A DNA stretch of 11,566 bases, from assembly GCA_030951065.1 (NCBI GenBank), contig JAUZQH010000207.1, positions 1 through 11,566 on the forward strand. Direction: 5' to 3'. This document shows positions 5,909 through 11,566 of the stretch, one piece after another. Origin of the DNA: Mariprofundus sp. GTDB lineage: Bacteria; Pseudomonadota; Zetaproteobacteria; Mariprofundales; Mariprofundaceae. Made by a program: the position numbers and the translations under genes. Below the pieces are notes generated by a model. It was not told where the DNA came from. It saw nothing but the letters and a program-made list of their open reading frames with translations, and did no database searches. Within the stretch, counting starts at the first letter, position 1. Each line of letters starts with the position of its first letter.

Positions 5909-7921
5909 ATGAGCGAAACCAATATCACCAAAAGTGTGCATACGACAGAAGAGCCAACAGCAGAAGTGTTGCAGGCAGTGAAAGCACAGAATGCAGATGC
6001 ATTGAATGAGATCGTAGCAACTGCTGAAGTACAGGAAGCCAGCATAGACGATGCCTCAGAACAGCCAGCCGTCGAAGCTGTGCAAAACGCTGACGAAGAC
6101 GCTGTGGATGAGCAGGCTGTACCTGAACCTGCTGGTGATCCGGTTTCCACGCTCGAAACCGAAGAAGAATCTTTCAAGCAGATGTTTGAAGCTTCACTGA
6201 AAGAGCAGCCGGTCGTTAAACGTGGCGAAATGGTCAAGGGTATGGTTGTCAGTATTAATGATGATGCGGTTATCATCGATGTGGGTGCCAAGGCGGAAGG
6301 CTCCATTCCGGTTGCGGAATTTGAACAGGCAGGCCTGAGTATACCTGCTCTGGGTGATGAGGTGGATGCGCTGGTGCAATCAGTTGGTGGCACTGCAGGT
6401 GTAAAGCTGTCCGTATTGGAAGCCAGGCAACGTGAAGCCTGGTCAGCGCTGGAAGCGGCGCAGGCCAACCAGGCTTCTGTCGATGCTGTCATTACAGCCG
6501 AAGTAAAAGGCGGCTTCAGGGTGAATTTGAACGGACTGAATGCATTTATGCCACGCTCCGAGGCAGATACCGATTTTCACGTCAATGCAGATAAATTGAT
6601 TGGTCAAACTTGCAAGGTCGCTATCCTGGAAGCTCGCCGTAAACCCGATAATATTGTGGTTTCACGCAAGAAACCGATGGCTGTCGAACAGGCTGCCATG
6701 CGCAAAGTATTTTTCGAACAGCATGCCGTAGGCGACAAGGTTTCAGGTGAAGTGAAGCGTATGGCGGAGTTTGGAGCATTTGTTGATTTGGGTGGCGTGG
6801 ATGCGCTTCTGCATGTCTCCGATATTTCATGGCGAAGGATCAAACACCCGTCTGAAATGCTGTCCGCAGGACAGCAAATCACCGTTGAAATCGTCAAAAT
6901 GAATGCCGAAACCGGCAAAGTATCTGTATCCATGAAAGCGTTGCAGAGTGACCCATGGGAAAATATGGCAACGACATATGAACCCGGCATGCGTTTGACC
7001 GGCACTGTTCGCCGCCTGCTCGATTTTGGCGCTGTGGTTGAACTCGAACCCGGCATCGAAGGCATGATTCACCGCTCTGAATTGAGCTGGACAAAGCGGG
7101 ACATCAAACCTTCACAGGTACTTACTGAAGGTGATGTGGTTGATGTGGCCGTACTGGAAGTCGATGCGTCAGCACGACGCCTTCGCCTCAGTTTAAAAGC
7201 GGTAAGCGAAAACCCGTGGCAGGCATGGATGGCAGATCATCCGGTTGGTTCTCATATCACCGGAAAAATCAAAAATATCACTGAATTCGGCTTCTTTGTG
7301 CCGGTTGACACCGGCATGGATGGATTGGTGCATGTGGAAAACCTGTCATGGGACCAAAGGGGTGAAGATGCACTCAGGGAATATAGTAAGGGTCAGGAAG
7401 TAGAGTGCGTTATCCTCGGGGTGGATGTCGAGAAACAGCGCATCTCTCTTGGCATCAAACAGCTTTCCGATGACCCGTTTGAGCTGTTTATGGCTGGTGT
7501 AAAACGTGGCAGCAGCATCAAGGGCAAAGTGAGTGAAATTAAGCCAAGCGGCGTGATTGTTGAACTGGCTGAAGGTGTGCATGCCTATCTGGCCAATCGC
7601 GAAATTCCACGTGATCATGATGCACTGAAAGAAGGATCTGAAATAGAAGCAAAAATCATCGAAGTCAACCGCAAACGCCGCCAGGTAGAGCTCTCCATCA
7701 AACAGCAGCTTCATGCTGAAGAACGTGATGCTGTACGCAGTTATTCCCGCAAGACAGCCAATGATTCCACGCCGTCAGCACTTGCTCTGGAATTACAGCG
7801 CAAGCTGCTGGATCGGATAGAACCAAAAAAGAAGGCTGTAAAAGCAGCAAAGAAGACTTTAAAAAACACCGCTGCAGAAGCGGAAAAGAAGGCTTCAAAA
7901 AAGCAAAAAAAGAAAGCCTGA
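5909..7921 (+). CDS. rpsA: 30S ribosomal protein S1, with acidic N-terminal and lysine-rich C-terminal extensions
   Basis: RNA-binding ribosomal protein that helps load mRNA, especially structured or weak Shine-Dalgarno messages, on the 30S subunit. Six S1 (OB-fold) repeats are visible at about residues 103-172, 188-256, 274-345, 359-431, 446-519 and 532-601; repeats 3-5 are the most canonical (GEVKRMAEFGAFVDL, GTVRRLLDFGAVVEL, GKIKNITEFGFFVPV). The first usual S1 element, ESFKQMFEASL, begins only at about residue 87. The preceding 84 residues are low-complexity with about 20 Asp/Glu and 2 Lys. The last 40 residues have 17 Lys/Arg in a KKAVKAAKK-like pattern. Total 670 residues against 557 in E. 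coli. ATG at 5909 is preferred; GAGGAA at 5887-5892 is 16 bases away and only GGGATGG at 5895-5901 lies closer, so initiation looks poor in Shine-Dalgarno, as in E. coli rpsA, where S1 represses its own translation. An in-frame TTG at 5885 is less likely. Confidence 0.95.
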   Translation: MSETNITKSVHTTEEPTAEVLQAVKAQNADALNEIVATAEVQEASIDDASEQPAVEAVQNADEDAVDEQAVPEPAGDPVSTLETEEESFKQMFEASLKEQPVVKRGEMVKGMVVSINDDAVIIDVGAKAEGSIPVAEFEQAGLSIPALGDEVDALVQSVGGTAGVKLSVLEARQREAWSALEAAQANQASVDAVITAEVKGGFRVNLNGLNAFMPRSEADTDFHVNADKLIGQTCKVAILEARRKPDNIVVSRKKPMAVEQAAMRKVFFEQHAVGDKVSGEVKRMAEFGAFVDLGGVDALLHVSDISWRRIKHPSEMLSAGQQITVEIVKMNAETGKVSVSMKALQSDPWENMATTYEPGMRLTGTVRRLLDFGAVVELEPGIEGMIHRSELSWTKRDIKPSQVLTEGDVVDVAVLEVDASARRLRLSLKAVSENPWQAWMADHPVGSHITGKIKNITEFGFFVPVDTGMDGLVHVENLSWDQRGEDALREYSKGQEVECVILGVDVEKQRISLGIKQLSDDPFELFMAGVKRGSSIKGKVSEIKPSGVIVELAEGVHAYLANREIPRDHDALKEGSEIEAKIIEVNRKRRQVELSIKQQLHAEERDAVRSYSRKTANDSTPSALALELQRKLLDRIEPKKKAVKAAKKTLKNTAAEAEKKASKKQKKKA

Positions 7922-7971
7922 CTTTTACTGCAAAGGTTGAATTCTGATGGGTTATTTGGACTCAGGCTTGC

Positions 7972-7987
7972 GCATCAGCTTTGATGC
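7972..7987 (+). repeat. Short hairpin between rpsA and ihfB
   Basis: GCATCA-GCTT-TGATGC forms a perfect 6-bp stem with a 4-base loop, 30 bases before the ihfB ATG. Overlapping its right arm, ATGCTCT is repeated in tandem (7984-7997) followed by a further GCTCT. There is no T tract, so it is not a standard terminator; it may be an RNA processing or stability element separating rpsA from ihfB messages, or chance. Confidence 0.35.
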
Positions 7988-8016
7988 TCTATGCTCTGCT
8001 CTGAGTGGAGAGTGTT

Positions 8017-8301
8017 ATGACAAAATCCGAACTGGTTGAAATGATTGCAGAACAACAGGAGGGAATTACCCGGCGCGAAGCCGAGATTGTCATGAATACG
8101 ATCCTGTCTGTGATCGGTGATGCATTGGCGGATGGCGATCATGTTGAATTGCGCGGCTTCGGCAGTTTTACCACCAAAACACGTAATGCCCGGGTTGGCA
8201 GAAATCCGAAAACGGGAGATGCTGTTATGATCCCTGCAAAAATCATCCCCCACTTTAAACCGGGCAAAGATCTGCGTGAAAGGGTTGATAACCGGGCCTG
8301 A
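8017..8301 (+). CDS. ihfB: Integration host factor subunit beta
   Basis: Small DNA-bending nucleoid protein that pairs with IHF-alpha (gene not in the window) to bend DNA sharply at promoters, origins and recombination sites. The 94 residues equal the E. coli length and begin with the same MTKSEL. It has the helical dimer body, then RGFGSF (residues 46-51) and the beta-arm tip GRNPKTG, whose proline intercalates in the minor groove. It ends with the family's PHFKPGKDLRERV. The ATG at 8017 has GGAG at 8007-8010 six bases upstream. A GTG at 8005 in the same frame overlaps that ribosome binding site and is rejected. Position after rpsA is conserved in Gammaproteobacteria. HU is the main alternative, but the N-terminus and location favour IHF-beta. 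Confidence 0.94.
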   Translation: MTKSELVEMIAEQQEGITRREAEIVMNTILSVIGDALADGDHVELRGFGSFTTKTRNARVGRNPKTGDAVMIPAKIIPHFKPGKDLRERVDNRA

Positions 8302-8306
8302 ATGCG

Positions 8307-8630
8307 GTGTCAAAAAACATGTATGGACTGAACTCGGTGAACTGGATTAATGTCCTGCTGGTCATTGTACTTACGTCATTTGCAACCATGTTTGCCATGG
8401 CCAATCTACAGCTGGTACGGATTCATTTCCCCGGCGTCAGCAGTGCGGATATCCCGATTTATGTTCCCGTTTTTATTTCTTTTATACTCGGTTTTGCCGG
8501 CGGTGTGCTTGCCCTGAGCTTCTCCAGGCGCAAGCATAAACAGGAAATTACATGGCTCAGAAACGAGCATGAGCGATTGCAACGGGAAGTTGATAACCTG
8601 AGGAATATCCCGCTTCAGGACGACGTATGA
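8307..8630 (+). CDS. lapA: Lipopolysaccharide assembly protein A (DUF1049 family)
   Basis: Small inner-membrane protein of 107 residues. Two transmembrane segments are clear: about residues 13-32 (WINVLLVIVLTSFATMFAM) and 50-72 (after IPIYVPVF). A charged cytoplasmic tail (RRKHKQEITWLRNEHERLQREVDNLR) is likely coiled coil. This is the DUF1049/LapA layout. In E. coli, LapA works with LapB in control of LPS synthesis. Start is uncertain: GTG at 8307, five bases after the ihfB stop, has only GGG upstream; ATG at 8319 would drop four residues. The stop overlaps the lapB start (ATGA), so the two are coupled. Confidence 0.88.
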   Translation: MSKNMYGLNSVNWINVLLVIVLTSFATMFAMANLQLVRIHFPGVSSADIPIYVPVFISFILGFAGGVLALSFSRRKHKQEITWLRNEHERLQREVDNLRNIPLQDDV

Positions 8631-9766
8631 ATACGCTGCTTCTGGCCATTACCGCCATTGCACTGGTGGTGCTGGTAGCGCTGGTTTTACGTCCTGTTCA
8701 GGAAGAAGACAAGCCGGAGCAGGAAGAGGATGCACGTATTTCCCCCCTGCTGCGCGGTATCAATTATTTACTATCCGATGAACCCGACCTGGCGCTAAAA
8801 GAAATGGTACAGGTCGCGCGCCTGCGTTCGGAAGCGGCTGATGTGTATATGGCACTGGGTGAAATGTTCCGATCCAAAGGTGAAATCGGGCGTGCCGTGC
8901 GTATTCACCAGAACCTCCTGGCTCGCCCCGATCTGCCAAAATCAATGCATTTACAGGCTCATCTGGCACTGGCAACCGATTTCCAAACCGGCGGTCTGCT
9001 GGACCGGGCACTGTATCAATATCAGAAGGCACTGGATATTCAGTCTGATCATGCCGGTGCGCTGGAGGCCTGTCTGAGGATTCGTGAACAGAGCCATGAA
9101 TGGCTGCTGGCTGAAGAATTGCTGTCACGCCTGGAGCGCGTACGCAACGAATCATACAGCTCACACCGTGCTTACCTGTTTTCAGAAATGGCACTTCAGG
9201 CGTGCCAACAGAACAATACCGAAGAAGCACACGCCTACTGTGCCAGAGCACTGGAACTCGATGCCGCCTGTGCGCCTGCGCGCATGGTCGAAATAGAACT
9301 GGCTTTGCAAGAACATGATACTGAAGCAGCAAAAACGGGTATCCGTACCCTGTGGCAACAGGCACGGGAACATTTTCCATTGGTGATTCCGTTGTTATTA
9401 CAGTATGAGTCTTTTTATAACTCAGACGGCAACACGCTGCTCCGTGATTTGTGGCTTGAGGACCATGATGCTGAACTTATGCTGGCATGGATTGAAAACC
9501 TGGCCCGGACTCGAAATACAGCTGAAGCAAAACAACTGTATGATGAAATGACATTCGAGCCACGCTCCCTGCGGGACACCCTGCGCCTGAATGCCGTACT
9601 GGGGGACAATTCAAATCCACATACCCGGTTTGCACGCCAATGGCGCAAAACGGCTAAAAACTATGCCTGCGAACAATGTGGCGTCGAGGTGGTTGAAGTC
9701 CGCTGGCAATGTCCCCAGTGCCATTCATGGGGCACACTGCACCCGAAAAGTGAGGAAAAGATTTAA
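8627..9766 (+). CDS. lapB: Lipopolysaccharide assembly protein B (TPR and rubredoxin-type metal domain)
   Basis: Inner-membrane anchored regulator of LPS synthesis; in E. coli LapB brings the LpxC deacetylase to FtsH for degradation, setting lipid A output. 379 residues (E. coli 389). The N-terminal membrane helix spans about residues 3-21. A long TPR-like helical region follows (about 44-320; clear repeats around ADVYMALGEMFRSKGEIGRA and LDRALYQYQKALDIQ). The C-terminal metal knot has Cys348, Cys351, Cys362 and Cys365 (CEQC and CPQC), matching the four metal-binding cysteines of E. coli LapB. AGGA at 8617-8620 is a well-placed ribosome binding site. Overlaps lapA by four bases and pyrF by one. 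Confidence 0.94.
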   Translation: MNTLLLAITAIALVVLVALVLRPVQEEDKPEQEEDARISPLLRGINYLLSDEPDLALKEMVQVARLRSEAADVYMALGEMFRSKGEIGRAVRIHQNLLARPDLPKSMHLQAHLALATDFQTGGLLDRALYQYQKALDIQSDHAGALEACLRIREQSHEWLLAEELLSRLERVRNESYSSHRAYLFSEMALQACQQNNTEEAHAYCARALELDAACAPARMVEIELALQEHDTEAAKTGIRTLWQQAREHFPLVIPLLLQYESFYNSDGNTLLRDLWLEDHDAELMLAWIENLARTRNTAEAKQLYDEMTFEPRSLRDTLRLNAVLGDNSNPHTRFARQWRKTAKNYACEQCGVEVVEVRWQCPQCHSWGTLHPKSEEKI

Positions 9767-10464
9767 TGGAGCAAAGGCGATTAAAAAACCGTCTGATGGT
9801 AGCGCTGGACGTAAAGCATGCCCACAATGCACTGGCTTTGCGCGATACGGTGGGAGATGCCGTCGGATGGTTCAAAATCGGCCTGCGCCTGTTTGTGGCG
9901 GAGGGGCCACCGCTGGTGTCTGCTATTCGGGAGCAGCATCACGTATTTCTTGATCTAAAATTTCATGACATCCCCAATACGGTGGCACAGGCCGTTGAAA
10001 GTGCCGGAAACCTGGGGGTTGAAATGATCAATGTGCATGCCGGTGGCGGTGAACAGATGTTGGCGGCGGCTGCCGAAGCGGCTGTTGCATTTCCTGATAT
10101 GAAATTAATTGCCGTGACCGTGCTTACCAGCGACCCGATGCCAAAAGAGCAAGCCCGATCAGTTGCATTGCAACGCGCAAAAATGGCACAGGAAGCCGGT
10201 CTGAAAGGCGTAGTCTGCAGTGTGTTTGAAGCTGCGGCGATCAAACAGGCCTGTGGTTCCGATTTCCTGACAGTCACACCGGGCATACGCTGGGGTAATC
10301 AGGATGTGCAGGATCAAAAGCGTGTCGCTGATCCTGCAGCCGCCATTGCAAGTGGCTCAGATTATCTGGTTGTAGGACGTCCGATTCTACATGCAGCGAA
10401 CCCGCGCGCTGCTGCCATGGAAGCACTCGCCATGATGGAATCAGCCCGGCGGCCCCATGTCTGA
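9766..10464 (+). CDS. pyrF: Orotidine 5'-phosphate decarboxylase
   Basis: Last step of UMP synthesis: decarboxylates OMP to UMP. The 232-residue TIM barrel has all the landmarks: LMVALDV at 10-16, FKIGL at 36-40 (phosphate/ribose-contacting lysine), the catalytic Asp63-Lys65-Asp68 in DLKFHDIPNT, INVHAGGG, TPGIRWG, and DYLVVGRPI at the phosphate gripper. Shorter than E. coli PyrF (245) but within the family. The start is fixed by TAATG, which shares one base with the lapB stop, and by GAGGA at 9752-9756. lapB-pyrF adjacency is conserved in Gammaproteobacteria. UMP made here leads toward the CMP pools used by Cmk, but a functional link is not implied. Confidence 0.97.
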   Translation: MEQRRLKNRLMVALDVKHAHNALALRDTVGDAVGWFKIGLRLFVAEGPPLVSAIREQHHVFLDLKFHDIPNTVAQAVESAGNLGVEMINVHAGGGEQMLAAAAEAAVAFPDMKLIAVTVLTSDPMPKEQARSVALQRAKMAQEAGLKGVVCSVFEAAAIKQACGSDFLTVTPGIRWGNQDVQDQKRVADPAAAIASGSDYLVVGRPILHAANPRAAAMEALAMMESARRPHV

Positions 10465-11566
10465 ATATACCTATGAGTCAACACTGGCCGCTTATGCATG
10501 CCGGACAGCCTGTTCACGGGGCCGTGTGTATGATGAGCCTGAATCAAAACACAGAAACCCCTACCAACGTGATCGTGATCGTATTATCCACTCGACTGCC
10601 TTTCGCAGACTGGAATACAAAACCCAGGTATTTGTGAATCATGAGGGCGATCACTATCGTACCCGTCTGACCCACTCCATTGAAGTCGCCCAGATCGCCC
10701 GGTCTATTTGCCGTTCGATGCAGCTGCATGAGGACCTGGCTGAAGCAGTCGCTCTGGCGCACGACCTGGGCCACACACCGTTCGGCCATTCCGGTCAGGA
10801 TGCGCTCAATGCGGTCATGGAGCCCTACGGCGGTTTTGAACACAATCGCCAGTCGTTGCGCATTGTCGAAAAGCTCGAACATAAATATGCGGCATTTACC
10901 GGACTGAATCTCAGCTACGAAACCCGTGAAGGCATTGTCAAACATCACTCCGCCTATGATACCCCGTCAAACCGGGATTTATCCCGTTTCAACCTGCACG
11001 AACAACCAGCCCTGGAAGCACAAATTGGCAATCTCGCTGATGAAATTGCTTACAATAATCATGACATTGATGACGGTTATCGGGCCGGTATGTTGTCGAT
11101 TGATGACTTAACACAGCTGGCATTATTCGGACGTTTCTATGCGCAGGTGGAAGCAGAATATCCCGATGTTCCTGAACGCCTGAAAGTCAATGAAACCGTT
11201 CGGCATATGATTAATTTTCTGATTGTTGATGTGGTTGAAGAGACCAACCGGCGCATCAGGGAAGCAAATGTGAAAAACTTTGAGGATGTCCGTGCAGCTG
11301 CAATACCGCTGGTCGCCCTTTCACAGCAAACCAGAAGAATGAACGGTGAACTGAAGAAATTCCTGTATAAAAGAATGTACCGCCATTATCGGGTGGCACG
11401 CATGGCCAACAAAGCTGAGCGGGTCATTCGTGAAATCTTTGAAGTGTATATGCACAGCCCCGCCATGTTGCCGGAAAACCAGCAACTCGAAATAGCGGCA
11501 AGAAAATCTGCATCCGGTTCATTACCCATAGAACATCTGGCCAGAATTATTGCCGACTACATCGCC
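10457..11566 (+). CDS. dgt: dGTPase-like dNTP triphosphohydrolase (HD domain), C-terminus cut by window edge
   Basis: An open frame of 370 codons runs from ATG 10457 to the last base without a stop. It hydrolyses dNTPs to nucleoside plus triphosphate, a role in dNTP pool control. The HD metal-binding set is complete: His73 (RLTHSIEV), His102-Asp103 (ALAHDLGHTPFGHSG, with His106 and His111) and Asp195 (DEIAYNNHDIDD). The early FRRLEYKTQVF and the length point to the shorter 'dGTPase-like, type 2' subfamily (about 370-385 residues) rather than the roughly 500-residue E. coli Dgt. The sequence ends in ARIIADYIA, close to the family's C-terminus, so perhaps only one or two dozen residues are missing. 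It overlaps pyrF by eight bases and has no clear Shine-Dalgarno, suggesting coupled translation. True substrate range cannot be read. Confidence 0.93.
   Translation, partial: MSEYTYESTLAAYACRTACSRGRVYDEPESKHRNPYQRDRDRIIHSTAFRRLEYKTQVFVNHEGDHYRTRLTHSIEVAQIARSICRSMQLHEDLAEAVALAHDLGHTPFGHSGQDALNAVMEPYGGFEHNRQSLRIVEKLEHKYAAFTGLNLSYETREGIVKHHSAYDTPSNRDLSRFNLHEQPALEAQIGNLADEIAYNNHDIDDGYRAGMLSIDDLTQLALFGRFYAQVEAEYPDVPERLKVNETVRHMINFLIVDVVEETNRRIREANVKNFEDVRAAAIPLVALSQQTRRMNGELKKFLYKRMYRHYRVARMANKAERVIREIFEVYMHSPAMLPENQQLEIAARKSASGSLPIEHLARIIADYIA

Noticed and set aside
8005..8016. GTG at 8005 as the ihfB start
   Set aside because: Those codons contain the GGAG ribosome binding site of ATG 8017, and MTKSEL is the known IHF-beta N-terminus.
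1..11566. CRISPR arrays, tRNA or rRNA genes, phage or toxin-antitoxin genes, rho-independent terminators
   Set aside because: Looked for direct repeat-spacer patterns, cloverleaf-like sequences and GC stems followed by T runs; none was convincing. Apart from 1492-1775 the window is conserved core genes.

Overview
The window is a compact run of chromosomal housekeeping genes, all on the + strand, in the order pheA, [GxxExxY remnant], hisC, tyrA, aroA, cmk, rpsA, ihfB, lapA, lapB, pyrF, dgt (cut by the right edge). This aromatic-amino-acid / cmk / rpsA / ihfB / lapAB / pyrF order is a classic Gammaproteobacterial supercluster and may extend to close relatives such as the Zetaproteobacteria. Together with LapA/LapB (LPS assembly control) and IHF-beta, it points to a Gram-negative Pseudomonadota of medium GC. 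I cannot fix genus or family from the sequence alone. serC, often found just upstream of pheA, is absent; instead there is a roughly 336-base AT-rich divergent intergenic region.

Layout: 1-339 is intergenic, with a probable minus-strand start codon and Shine-Dalgarno at the extreme left edge and candidate promoters toward pheA. 340-5147 encodes the last common and terminal aromatic steps: AroA (EPSP synthase), PheA (bifunctional chorismate mutase/prephenate dehydratase), TyrA (prephenate dehydrogenase) and HisC (aminotransferase that could close the Phe/Tyr branches as well as act in His synthesis). 5144-7921 holds cmk and rpsA, the conserved CMP kinase / ribosomal protein S1 pair. 8017-9766 holds ihfB, lapA and lapB. 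9766-11566 holds pyrF (OMP decarboxylase) and a dNTP triphosphohydrolase, a small nucleotide-metabolism pair.

Many junctions are overlaps: tyrA/aroA ATGA, aroA/cmk GTGA, lapA/lapB ATGA, lapB/pyrF TAATG, pyrF/dgt 8 nt. This indicates translational coupling inside a few long transcripts. No rho-independent terminator, tRNA, rRNA, CRISPR array or intact mobile element was seen.

The least ordinary part is 1492-1775, between pheA and hisC. A 63-codon GxxExxY-family (PDDEXK_3-like) relic has lost its middle, apparently in frame. It is bracketed by two inverted arms built of 9-nt units, and the right arm ends only 4 nt before the hisC start codon. A second oddity is ribosomal protein S1, which is about 110 residues longer than the E. 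coli protein, with a strongly acidic N-terminal extension and a lysine-rich tail. I did not find a convincing wholly new system; the rest reads as conserved core genome.
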